A stretch of DNA of 64,000 nt. Origin: Ferruginibacter sp. (lineage in GTDB: Bacteria; Bacteroidota; Bacteroidia; Chitinophagales; Chitinophagaceae). Positions 53,270 to 61,225 of this stretch are shown here, piece by piece. Below the pieces are notes generated by a model. It was not told the DNA's origin. It was given only the letters and a program-made list of their open reading frames with translations, and ran no database searches. A program made the position numbers and the translations under genes. The stretch lies in assembly GCA_019638485.1 (NCBI GenBank), contig JAHBTP010000002.1, forward strand, positions 248,001-312,000, written 5' to 3'. Each line of letters starts with the position of its first letter. The stretch's first letter is position 1.

Positions 53270-54199
53270 TTATCTAATTCTTTCACGGCCTAAGAGAAGA
53301 CTAACTTTTAAGTTGAAAGAAAAATAAGCATCTTTTTCTTTATCACTTCCTCTTTTGCTTCCTCCTGCAGGGTTAGTTCGACTTTGAATTTGACGATCAG
53401 CCATGGTTGCAGCGAGAGCAGCTTTGTCCGGGGAAAAATACTCATAGAACAAAGTAGGATCAATATATCTTGTACTTACATCATCCAAATAATCTGTAAA
53501 TAGTTTGCGATAAACAAATTCAGCACGCAGGTTAAGGAATTGAGACAATTCATATTTTAAACCAATCCCCAATGGAATATTTGCTTGTTTTAATTTATAC
53601 ACTTTACGGTCAGGATATTCTTTAAATCCTTGCCCTTCGGTACTTAACGGCTGCAAGTCAATCCATTCTCCATTTAATTCTGCCTGTGGGTTAAATGAAT
53701 AATATCCCACTCCCGCCAGTAAATAAGGAGAGTAGCGCGGAGGTGTATTATCACGATTAGCCCAGTCAATAAAAATAAACATCGGATGCAGTTCAAATAC
53801 ACCTGATATTTCTGTTATGCTTGATTTAAAGCTTAGGTTACGATTAAATCTCTCTTTAGCAATATCTGTTACTCCACTTAGCACATTGTCATTAGCTTGT
53901 ACTGTACCAAATGTTCCTTCAATACGAAATGCAACAGCATTTTTATAGGTGGCACTAACAAAAACCCCACCGGCAACGGAGGTCTTACCTAAGTTTAAGT
54001 CCTTAACGAATTTTTTTCCTATTCCTTTTTTACCACCAATATCAGTAAGACAGTTCATTGCATTAAGAGATCCACCTACTTCAAAAAGCAATGGACTATC
54101 ATAATAATCGTTATCGTAAAAGTAATATTGGGCGGATGTGTTTTTTGATATCCCCATCGCAAAAGCGAACATGAAAATCAAAACGAGACTCTTTTTCAT
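53270..54199 (-). CDS. Outer-membrane beta-barrel protein, unknown
   Basis: A 309-residue secreted protein with signal peptide MKKSLVLIFMFAFAMGISKN and a cleavage site after TSAQ. Amphipathic strands recur: LLFEVGGSLNAMNC, AVAFRIEGTFGTVQ, ITEISGVFELHPMFIF, YSPYLLAGVGYYSFNPQ, NIPLGIGLKYELSQFLNLRA and AYFSFNLKVSLLLGR at the end. This is the standard Bacteroidota OmpA-like or PorP/PorT-like barrel shape without an OmpA periplasmic domain. It is alone, ending at the shared terminator with korA. The function is unknown; a structural or gliding/secretion role would be a guess. The ATG at 54199 is used; an in-frame TTG precedes it. Confidence 0.7.
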   Translation of the reverse strand: MKKSLVLIFMFAFAMGISKNTSAQYYFYDNDYYDSPLLFEVGGSLNAMNCLTDIGGKKGIGKKFVKDLNLGKTSVAGGVFVSATYKNAVAFRIEGTFGTVQANDNVLSGVTDIAKERFNRNLSFKSSITEISGVFELHPMFIFIDWANRDNTPPRYSPYLLAGVGYYSFNPQAELNGEWIDLQPLSTEGQGFKEYPDRKVYKLKQANIPLGIGLKYELSQFLNLRAEFVYRKLFTDYLDDVSTRYIDPTLFYEYFSPDKAALAATMADRQIQSRTNPAGGSKRGSDKEKDAYFSFNLKVSLLLGRERIR

Positions 54200-54260
54200 C
54201 AAAAGCTTGATTTGTTTAGGTTTTGCACACTACAAAGTAATGCACAAAATAAGGTATTTT

Positions 54261-54917
54261 TTATAATTTTTTAAATTCCTTGTTGATACTGGTATAATAT
54301 TTACATACCGGCCTTAACCCGCATATTTCACATTTTGGCTTCCTGGCAACACAAATGTACCTACCATGTAAAATTAGCCAGTGGTGTGCCAGATGGATAA
54401 GTGATTTTGGAATATGCTTGATTAGTTGCTTTTCTACCGCCTCAGGAGTTTTGGCATTTCTTACCAATCCAATCCTGTTACTTACCCTAAAAACATGGGT
54501 GTCAACAGCCATATTTGGCTGGTTGTCAATAACAGAGGTGATTACATTGGCCGTTTTTCTACCTACCCCGGGCAGCTTTATCAGCTCCTGTACTGTCATT
54601 GGCACTTTCCCATTGTATTTTTCTGCTAAAATTTTAGCAGTTTCTAATATATGGCGCGCCTTATTATTGGGGTAGGATATGGATTTAATATAAGGGAACA
54701 AAGTATCAAAATCTGCCTTACTTAATGTAGTGGCATTGGGGAAGCGCTTAAAAAGAGCAGGTGTGGTAAGGTTTACCCTTTTATCTGTGCATTGAGCAGA
54801 TAACATCACAGCTACTAATAATTGGTATGGATTATTGAATATCAGCTCCGTTTGGGGATTAGGGCTTTTTTTTGAAAAATATTCAATAACAAAATGATAT
54901 CGTTCTTTAAGTAACAT
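54261..54917 (-). CDS. nth: Endonuclease III (DNA glycosylase/AP lyase)
   Basis: Nth removes oxidised pyrimidines in base-excision repair. The helix-hairpin-helix GPD region reads LIKLPGVGRKTANVITSV, the catalytic Lys precedes it in the VMLSAQCTDKRVN helix region, the catalytic Asp is in NMAVDTHVFRVSNR, and the 4Fe-4S site is CVARKPKCEICGLRPVC (Cx6Cx2Cx5C). The ATG at 54917 gives 218 residues. The upstream ATG at 54935 lies inside a terminator hairpin and would add MVQGFF, so it is disfavoured. It is behind a small helical protein gene on the minus strand. Confidence 0.93.
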   Translation of the reverse strand: MLLKERYHFVIEYFSKKSPNPQTELIFNNPYQLLVAVMLSAQCTDKRVNLTTPALFKRFPNATTLSKADFDTLFPYIKSISYPNNKARHILETAKILAEKYNGKVPMTVQELIKLPGVGRKTANVITSVIDNQPNMAVDTHVFRVSNRIGLVRNAKTPEAVEKQLIKHIPKSLIHLAHHWLILHGRYICVARKPKCEICGLRPVCKYYTSINKEFKKL

Positions 54918-54920
54918 AAA

Positions 54921-54946
54921 AAAGCCCTGCACCATTGGACACAGGG
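54921..54946 (-). terminator. Terminator of the 90-residue protein gene, just before nth
   Basis: On the minus strand CCCTG (54946-54942) pairs with CAGGG (54929-54925) around a 12-base loop, then C and TTTTTT. The stem is only 5 bp, so it may be leaky and let transcription reach nth, whose ATG follows 3 bases later. Confidence 0.5.
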
Positions 54947-54973
54947 TTAGTATTATTAATTATAATTGAATTA

Positions 54974-55246
54974 CTAATGTGATAATTCTTCAATATTCTT
55001 TTCTGCATACTGCATTATCTTATCAATGGTATCCTGTCTTGGAGACATTTTCAGGGCATCTAATCTTTTTGAGGCAGCCGCCATAACATTCAACTTCTCA
55101 CGAAGGTTATAGTCTTTCTCTAATGCTGCAGTAATAGCCGCTGTCTTTTCAGGAGAGGTTTCCTTATACAGGTATTGAAGTAAATCGTCCAGTGTGATAC
55201 TTTCCATGCTTGGTAGTAATTTAGAAATTAAATAATCATTATCCAC
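54974..55246 (-). CDS. Small helical protein, anti-sigma-module-like, unknown
   Basis: A 90-residue (or 77-residue, if it starts at the ATG 55207) soluble protein, wholly helical and acidic at the end. The segment TLDDLLQYLYKETSPEKTAA with LREKLNVMAAASKR resembles, in spacing and residue types, the duplicated N-terminal module of the anti-sigma-like protein at 10.5-11.6 kb (FLLYADNELNTEERTAV then LKSELNAI). It could bind a sigma factor or another regulator; no partner gene is adjacent. A possible -7 box lies 15 bases upstream and a terminator follows. The function is inferred from a weak resemblance. Confidence 0.55.
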   Translation of the reverse strand: MDNDYLISKLLPSMESITLDDLLQYLYKETSPEKTAAITAALEKDYNLREKLNVMAAASKRLDALKMSPRQDTIDKIMQYAEKNIEELSH

Positions 55247-55261
55247 TTACTAAAACGGCAA

Positions 55262-55269
55262 GAAATTTA
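55262..55269 (-). promoter_or_regulatory. Possible -7 box of the small helical protein gene
   Basis: On the minus strand TAAATTTC matches 7 of 8 positions of TAnnTTTG, 15 bases before the ATG at 55246. Confidence 0.3.
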
Positions 55270-55305
55270 CATTATTGCATTAAAAGTAACGTAAATTTTT
55301 CCATT

Positions 55306-55602
55306 TCAACGGGATTTTACGATAAAAATATCCTCATTATCCCTTTTCATCATATATTTCTCCCTGGCATACTTTTCAATAGTTTCAGCATTTGTCTTCA
55401 AAAGGTGCAATTCTTTACGCGCCTCGCTGATTTGTTTCTTTAAAACCTTCTCGCTTTTTTCTAAATCATTTAACTTTTCCCTTCGTTCTAAAATTACACC
55501 CAAATCTTTCGGGTCAAAAAATGCCATCCAAATTCCAAAGAACACAAGGACAAGCAGGTATTTATTTTTCAAAACCTTTAAAATACCCCGAAGAAATTTC
55601 AT
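55306..55602 (-). CDS. FtsB/DivIC-like septum-formation protein
   Basis: A 98-residue bitopic protein: short cytoplasmic tail, one membrane helix (about 14-30, YLLVLVFFGIWMAFFD), then a long coiled coil (about 35-75) and the conserved YAREKYMMKRDNEDIFIV ending typical of DivIC/FtsB. These proteins form a complex with FtsL and FtsQ at the division septum. It lies 53 bases downstream of eno; the eno-ftsB neighbourhood is also seen in other phyla (for example in Proteobacteria). Confidence 0.85.
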   Translation of the reverse strand: MKFLRGILKVLKNKYLLVLVFFGIWMAFFDPKDLGVILERREKLNDLEKSEKVLKKQISEARKELHLLKTNAETIEKYAREKYMMKRDNEDIFIVKSR

Positions 55603-55655
55603 ACAATTGGATTAGTGATTTAAAGCTACAAATTTATTTTTGCGAAAACCTATAA

Positions 55656-56945
55656 TTATTTCCCAAACTTTAATTTTTTTCCGGGATAAGTACCGGATTC
55701 TGCTAATATTTCTTCTATCCTTATTAATTGATTGTACTTTGCCATGCGGTCACTTCGTGAAGCTGAGCCGGTTTTTATTTGTCCGCAGTTAAGTGCAACA
55801 GCTAGGTCTGCGATGGTACTATCTTCGGTTTCGCCACTACGATGGCTCATAATGGTGTTATACCCATTTGTCTGAGCAAGCGTTACTGCATTAATGGTTT
55901 CGGTAAGCGTACCAATTTGATTTACTTTTACCAAAAGTGCGTTTGCTGTATTTTCGTCTATCCCTCGTTGTAGGCGAGTAACATTAGTCACAAATAAATC
56001 ATCACCTACCAACTGGCATTTCTTACCTATTGTTTCTGTGAGCATTTTCCATCCTTTCCAATCGTCTTCAGCCATACCATCTTCAATTGAAACAATAGGG
56101 TATTTCTTTACCCAGCTTTCCCAATATTTAACCAATTGGTCACTCGACATTTTTTTACCACCACTTTTGTGAAAGACATATTTTTTTTCTTTTGCATTCC
56201 ATAGTTCACTATTGGCAGCATCAAGTGCAATGCATACTTGTGATCCCGGTTTATATCCTGCAAGTTCAATAGCTTTTAATACCGTTTCAATAGCCTCTTC
56301 ATTACTTTGCATATTAGGTGCAAAACCTCCTTCATCACCTACGTTTGTACTATATCCATTTTTCTTTAGTACGCTTTTTAATGCATGAAAGATTTCAACG
56401 CCCCATTGAAGGCCCTGACTAAAAGAATTGGCACCTATCGGCATTACCATGAATTCTTGAAAATCAATTTTATTATCTGCATGTGCTCCACCGTTTAGTA
56501 TATTCATCATAGGCACCGGCATTACCCGTGCATTAGTTCCGCCTACATAACGGTAAAGTGGAAGGTTTGCCTCCAGTGCAGCCGCTTTAGCAACCGCTAA
56601 ACTTACAGCCAGGATAGCATTAGCACCCAACTTACTTTTATTGCTAGTACCATCCAACTGAATCATCATATTGTCAATACCTGCTTGATCGGCTACATCC
56701 CATCCTAAAATATTTTCAGCAATAATTGTATTTATATTTTTAACTGCCTTGGTAACACTTTTGCCTAGGTATAGCTTTTTATTATTGTCTCGCAGTTCAA
56801 CCGCTTCATGGATCCCTGTACTTGCTCCCGATGGAACAGAGGCCCTTCCCATTCTTTCATTTTCGGTTAATATATCCACTTCAACAGTCGGATTTCCGCG
56901 GCTATCCAGTATTTGGCGTGCAAAAATTGAGGCTACATAGCTCAT
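55656..56945 (-). CDS. eno: Enolase
   Basis: Enolase interconverts 2-phosphoglycerate and phosphoenolpyruvate in glycolysis. The N-terminal fold starts [19 protein letters not shown]. Catalytic and metal residues are in [44 protein letters not shown] (base Lys) and [18 protein letters not shown]. The length of 429 is standard. It is followed by the ftsB-like gene. A perfect 10-bp inverted repeat lies in its 5' leader region. Confidence 0.97.
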   Translation of the reverse strand: MSYVASIFARQILDSRGNPTVEVDILTENERMGRASVPSGASTGIHEAVELRDNNKKLYLGKSVTKAVKNINTIIAENILGWDVADQAGIDNMMIQLDGTSNKSKLGANAILAVSLAVAKAAALEANLPLYRYVGGTNARVMPVPMMNILNGGAHADNKIDFQEFMVMPIGANSFSQGLQWGVEIFHALKSVLKKNGYSTNVGDEGGFAPNMQSNEEAIETVLKAIELAGYKPGSQVCIALDAANSELWNAKEKKYVFHKSGGKKMSSDQLVKYWESWVKKYPIVSIEDGMAEDDWKGWKMLTETIGKKCQLVGDDLFVTNVTRLQRGIDENTANALLVKVNQIGTLTETINAVTLAQTNGYNTIMSHRSGETEDSTIADLAVALNCGQIKTGSASRSDRMAKYNQLIRIEEILAESGTYPGKKLKFGK

Positions 56946-56970
56946 GATAATATTTTTTTAATTGATTTAT

Positions 56971-56993
56971 AAATTACTACAACGTAGTAATTT
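56971..56993. repeat. Perfect inverted repeat in the eno leader
   Basis: AAATTACTAC (56971-56980), AAC, GTAGTAATTT (56984-56993), 26 bases upstream of the eno ATG (56945). A near-match -7 box (TTTCTTTG on the minus strand, 57004-56997) lies just before it, so the repeat would fall at the very 5' end of the transcript, as a stabilising hairpin, or act as an operator. Confidence 0.5.
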
Positions 56994-57031
56994 TTGCAAA
57001 GAAACAATGTTTGTTGATTTACACCAAAATA

Positions 57032-57940
57032 TCAGGTAGTAAGTCTTTTGAATATGCTTTCTAAATTCTGCTGATGACTATTCAGCGAAATAATATTTAG
57101 GTTTTCATCAACACTGCCTTGTAATAATTGCTGACGCACTTTTTCCGGTTGACTGGTATAAATACAATAAGTAGAAGGTCCTGTGGATTCAATTCTCTCT
57201 GTATTTGTAAGCTTTTGTAAAAAACTATCTTGAAGAGGTGCTGAAAATTGAACCATGATGATGTAGGTATCATCATCAGACATCTGTTTTAACTCTTGTA
57301 ATGAATTGTCGGCAACAAGTACTCCTTTGTTGATAATAATAACACGATTACAAAGGGATTCAACTTCTTGCATTATATGTGAAGAAAATAAAATGGTCTT
57401 ATTTTTAGCAAGCTCACGTATTACACCACGGATTTCTAAAATTTGATTTGGATCAAGACCGGATGTTGGCTCATCAAGTATCAACACCTCCGGGTCATGT
57501 ATCAATGCCGCTGCCAAGCCTACACGCTGTTTGTATCCCTTGCTAAGTTGCCCTATTTTCTTTTGTGCTTCAAGAGTTAAACCAACTTTTTCAATAGCCC
57601 AATTAATGCGTTCTTTTTTTTGTTTAATGTGATGTATTCGAGAAATAAAATCCAAATACTCTCTGATATACATCTCATAATACAATGGATTAGCTTCCGG
57701 GAGATAACCTGTCTTTTGTTTAGCGGCTAATGGGTTTTCCGTTACATTGATACCGGCCACATGGATGCTGCCTTCGTCTGGCATTAAATATCCGGTAATC
57801 ATCTTCATGGTGGTTGACTTCCCTGCACCATTAGGACCAAGAAAACCCACAATCTCTCCTTTGTTCACCTGAAAGGAAATATGATTTACTGCTGTTTGAT
57901 TCCCATATTTCTTCAGTAAGTGAGATACTATAATAGACAT
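57032..57940 (-). CDS. gldA: GldA-type ABC transporter ATPase
   Basis: A 302-residue ATPase: Walker A GFLGPNGAGKSTTMKM, Q-loop region TGYLPEANPLYYEMYIREYL, signature LSKGYKQRVGLAAALIHDPE, Walker B VLILDEPTSGLDP and the H-loop LFSSHIMQE. The sequence closely follows GldA, the ATPase of the GldA-GldF-GldG complex tied to gliding motility in Bacteroidota. The C-terminal 80 residues form the usual GldA tail. It starts 3 bases after the ricT-like gene stop. gldF and gldG are not in the window, so an orphan GldA or a related ABC-2 ATPase is possible. Confidence 0.82.
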   Translation of the reverse strand: MSIIVSHLLKKYGNQTAVNHISFQVNKGEIVGFLGPNGAGKSTTMKMITGYLMPDEGSIHVAGINVTENPLAAKQKTGYLPEANPLYYEMYIREYLDFISRIHHIKQKKERINWAIEKVGLTLEAQKKIGQLSKGYKQRVGLAAALIHDPEVLILDEPTSGLDPNQILEIRGVIRELAKNKTILFSSHIMQEVESLCNRVIIINKGVLVADNSLQELKQMSDDDTYIIMVQFSAPLQDSFLQKLTNTERIESTGPSTYCIYTSQPEKVRQQLLQGSVDENLNIISLNSHQQNLESIFKRLTT

Positions 57941-57943
57941 GCA

Positions 57944-59257
57944 TTATGACTTTTTGGTATCACCGGGCTTTGAGCCGCTATTGTGTTTGTTGCTATTACC
58001 TTGTTTGTTTTGTTGATAGCGATTCCCGTGTTTATTGTTAGGATGTGATTTTTGGGAGGCTGCTCTTTGTTGATTCTTTTGATCCCTTTCCGGCTTTGCT
58101 ATTTGGTTTGGTTTGTTGCCGCCACTCTGAGCCTGTTGTTTACTTCGCTCCTTATCCTTACGACGTCGTGTAGTTCTTTCCAATGATTTTAAGCTAATTT
58201 GACCAACAAGGTCAGCATACTCAGGCTCAACTTCTCTTGGCTTACGTGATGATACTTCTGTAGTTTCTAACTCTTCCGGTCTTATTCCTTCACGGTTTTG
58301 TGCTTTTATTTTTTTTACAGATTCTATTGTTAGTGGATATTGTTTATTACTATCAGGCAAGGTGTACCACATCAGGTTTTTGAAAATGTCCTTTTTTACC
58401 AGCACAGCCCTACCCTTAGCCACTTCAAGAGTATCCGCGTCAGTAGGGAAATGTTGGAGCGCATCAAGGTAGGTATCTAATTCGAAATTTAAACAACACT
58501 TCAATCGCCCGCACTGTCCGCTAAGTTTTGTTTGATTGATACTGAGATTTTGGTAACGGGCAACACTGGTATTTACGCTTTTAAAATCACTGAGCCAGGT
58601 GGAGCTGCATAATTCTCTACCCGAGCTACCAATGCCACCGATTTTTGCAGCTTCTTGACGAGCACCAATTTGCCTCATTTCTACTTTTACTCTAAATTCA
58701 GAAGCATAAAGCTTTATCAATTCTCTAAAATCCACCCGTCCATCGGCAATATAAAAGAATGTAGCTTTTTTCCCATCAGCTTGAATTTCCACTTCTGAAA
58801 TCTTCATTTCGAGATTTAATTGCCTGGCTATTGCTCTGCTGCGAATCAATGCTCCTTTTTCTTTTGCCTTACTCTCTTTCATCCGGGCAATATCATTTTC
58901 ATTTGCTTTACGCAAAATCTTTTTCATCTCCGGATTGTTTTCATCTACTTTATACTTTTTCATTTGTAAACGAACCAATTCTCCACTAAGATTTACTGAG
59001 CCTACATCAAATCCATTAACACCTTCCACAGACACTAATTCGCCTTTTGAAAAATGTTGAGATAAAGTATTTTTAAAAAAGTCTTTTCTGCTGCCATGGT
59101 TAAAGCTAACCTCTACCACCTTACAGCTACTGATATCATCTGCAAAAGGAATATCAGCAAGCCAGTCATAAACATCCATTCTATTGCAACTTCCGCTTGA
59201 GCACCCGCCATTACTGCTACAACCGCCCGAAGCTGAACTACATCCGCTACACCCCAT
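57944..59257 (-). CDS. ricT: RicT-like (YaaT/PSP1) protein with a Cys-rich N-terminus
   Basis: RicT (YaaT) works with RicA and RicF in mRNA maturation and competence/sporulation control in Bacillus. The PSP1 C-terminal domain covers about 130-285: KISEVEIQADGKKATFFYIA, VDFRELIKLYASEFRVKVEM and QCGRLKCCLNFE, the last being the PSP1 Cys motif. The first 25 residues are Gly/Ser with Cys at 3, 6, 13, 19 and 24. The C-terminal 90 residues are Lys/Gln/Asn-rich and disordered, perhaps RNA-binding. gldA follows 3 bases later and holB lies 156 bases upstream. Confidence 0.85.
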   Translation of the reverse strand: MGCSGCSSASGGCSSNGGCSSGSCNRMDVYDWLADIPFADDISSCKVVEVSFNHGSRKDFFKNTLSQHFSKGELVSVEGVNGFDVGSVNLSGELVRLQMKKYKVDENNPEMKKILRKANENDIARMKESKAKEKGALIRSRAIARQLNLEMKISEVEIQADGKKATFFYIADGRVDFRELIKLYASEFRVKVEMRQIGARQEAAKIGGIGSSGRELCSSTWLSDFKSVNTSVARYQNLSINQTKLSGQCGRLKCCLNFELDTYLDALQHFPTDADTLEVAKGRAVLVKKDIFKNLMWYTLPDSNKQYPLTIESVKKIKAQNREGIRPEELETTEVSSRKPREVEPEYADLVGQISLKSLERTTRRRKDKERSKQQAQSGGNKPNQIAKPERDQKNQQRAASQKSHPNNKHGNRYQQNKQGNSNKHNSGSKPGDTKKS

Positions 59258-59413
59258 AAATATTGTTATTAGAATAAATTAATTAGTTGTAATAGAGAAA
59301 GCGAATAAATTAATCTTCTGTACAAAAGGGAAGGACAATAATGAAATATTTTTAAATCCATTTTAAGGATACTATATGTTCGATTAAACTCCCTGCTGCA
59401 CTTTTCAAATTCT

Positions 59414-60631
59414 CTAATCAACCAAAATTAGTGATTTGTTGCCAAAAATGTAATAAAGTCGAATGGTAAGGGCGTGAAACTGGATTTTAGCATTAGCGTT
59501 TCGTTCAATGTAATAGGTGGCTTTATCTAATTCATTTACAATTGCTTCTTTTTGCGCTAAGCTAAAACGGTTCATCTTTTCAGCTAATTCGTTTGTGTTA
59601 AAATCTGCTGCTGTGGAGGCAGTATCGAAGCCTAAAGTGTCAATCCGAATAGCCTGGTGGATGATATGATTAAAATATTGCAAAAATTGTTTTTGACGCT
59701 CTCTGCCCATCTTAGCTATCTCATCAATTACTTTTGTTTGTGCCATTGGGCCCGTTTTTAAAATACTGTTTAGCCAGTTCCGCAAAATCTGATCCTGCTC
59801 CCCATCTGTGTGTTGAATTAATTGTAATGCTTCAAAATAATCTCCGTCACTCATTAAAGCAACAGACATTGCCTTTTCTTTGGTTGCCAAACCTCGTGCT
59901 TCCAACTCATGGGCAATTTCTTGATTAGATAAAGCTGGGATTTTTATTAATTGGGTACGCGATAAAATAGTAGGTAAAATTTTAGACTCATTGCTTGCTA
60001 CCAGGATAAACAAAGAATTAGGCGCCGGCTCTTCAATTAATTTTAGCAAACGGTTTCCATTTGTGCCCAAAGCCTCAGGCATCCATATTATTTGAATTTT
60101 ATAAATGCTTTCATAGCTTTTAAGATTCATGGTTTTTATAATCTCCTCCGTTTCGTTTACCGTAATGTTTCCCTGCCTGTTTTCAGCTTTTATGTATTGT
60201 AACCATTCAAATTCATTTCCATACGGATTTTCCAACATGTAATTTCTCCATTGAACTGCATAGTCTGAGCTAATCGGAGGACGATTAGCGTTTTTTAGCG
60301 TTACAACCGGATAAGTGTAATGAATATCTGGATGAACCATCTCAGCTGCTTTTTTACAAGCAGCACATTCTCCGCAGGAATCTTGTGGATATATTTTTTC
60401 CGGCATAGGTTCAGCATCTCCGAAAAGTGAAGGGCCGGAATGAATGTTTGTAGTTAAAGAAGGATTTACTTTTTCACAAACCAAATATTGAGCAAATGCA
60501 CGTGCTAAGGGAAGGCCGCCGGAACCGGGTTTGTTTAAAAATAACAAGGCATGGCTTAGGCGATTTTCCTTCACCATATTGATTAAGTGCTTTTTTGTTT
60601 CAGCTTGTGCTATAACATCACTAAATTTCAT
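59414..60631 (-). CDS. holB: DNA polymerase III delta' subunit
   Basis: Delta' is the fixed arm of the clamp loader. The N-terminal domain resembles AAA+ (SHALLFLNKPGSGGLPLA, a degenerate Walker A without GKT), followed by a zinc-binding loop (CGECAACKKAAEMVHPDIHY), and the arginine-finger region SRTQLIKIPAL near residue 225. The C-terminal part is helical. The 405 residues are somewhat longer than E. coli HolB (334). Lack of a working Walker A is expected for delta'. It lies 13 bases downstream of the glutathione peroxidase gene. Confidence 0.85.
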   Translation of the reverse strand: MKFSDVIAQAETKKHLINMVKENRLSHALLFLNKPGSGGLPLARAFAQYLVCEKVNPSLTTNIHSGPSLFGDAEPMPEKIYPQDSCGECAACKKAAEMVHPDIHYTYPVVTLKNANRPPISSDYAVQWRNYMLENPYGNEFEWLQYIKAENRQGNITVNETEEIIKTMNLKSYESIYKIQIIWMPEALGTNGNRLLKLIEEPAPNSLFILVASNESKILPTILSRTQLIKIPALSNQEIAHELEARGLATKEKAMSVALMSDGDYFEALQLIQHTDGEQDQILRNWLNSILKTGPMAQTKVIDEIAKMGRERQKQFLQYFNHIIHQAIRIDTLGFDTASTAADFNTNELAEKMNRFSLAQKEAIVNELDKATYYIERNANAKIQFHALTIRLYYIFGNKSLILVD

Positions 60632-60644
60632 ATTACTGCTGTGC

Positions 60645-61223
60645 TCACTTTATCCTTTTTGTAATTTCCGGATCGAGCGGATTTATATCACTATCAAATT
60701 TCATAAGTAAAAAGCCTTCTTCATCTAATAAGAACTTATTGAAATTCCATTTTACCTCTGCATCCATAACTCCATTTTTCTCTTTTGAAGTAAGCCAGGC
60801 ATAAATAGGATGAATGTTTTCACCAATGACACTAATTTTTGCAGCCATAGGGAATGTTACCCCATAATTTTTCTTACAAAAAGCATTTATTTCTTCATTG
60901 GAACCCGGCTCTTGTTGTTTAAAATCATTTGCCGGAAATCCTACTATAACCAAATTGTTTTTATACGATTCATACAGCCTTTCTAAATCAGTATATTGAG
61001 GAGTGTAACCACATTTTGAAGCGGTGTTTACTATTAATATTTTCTTTCCCTTAAAATTAGCAAAGTGAATGGTGTCTCCGGTAATACCGGGCACATTAAA
61101 TGAGTGAATGGATTGTTTCATTTGTAAAACTGGTGTATTTAAAAAAGAGGTTCCCTCCGGAGGTTGTGCATTGGATAGGCTTGCAATTAACAGAAAGAGA
61201 ATGATAAAATTTAATTGTTTCAT
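60645..61223 (-). CDS. Secreted glutathione peroxidase-family protein
   Basis: A 192-residue protein with signal peptide MKQLNFIILFLLIASLSNAQ. The GPx tetrad is visible: NTASKCGYTPQY (Cys instead of selenocysteine), FPANDFKQQEPGSNEEINAF (Gln), and the Trp in EVKWNFNKFLLDEEG. Non-selenium bacterial members mostly use thioredoxin as reductant. It lies 2 bases behind the beta-helix lipoprotein stop and 13 before holB, so it is part of the comF run. Confidence 0.9.
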   Translation of the reverse strand: MKQLNFIILFLLIASLSNAQPPEGTSFLNTPVLQMKQSIHSFNVPGITGDTIHFANFKGKKILIVNTASKCGYTPQYTDLERLYESYKNNLVIVGFPANDFKQQEPGSNEEINAFCKKNYGVTFPMAAKISVIGENIHPIYAWLTSKEKNGVMDAEVKWNFNKFLLDEEGFLLMKFDSDINPLDPEITKRIK

Positions 61224-61225
61224 AA

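Noticed and set aside
54918..54935. Upstream ATG of nth
   Set aside because: It sits in a terminator-like hairpin and adds only MVQGFF before the normal start.
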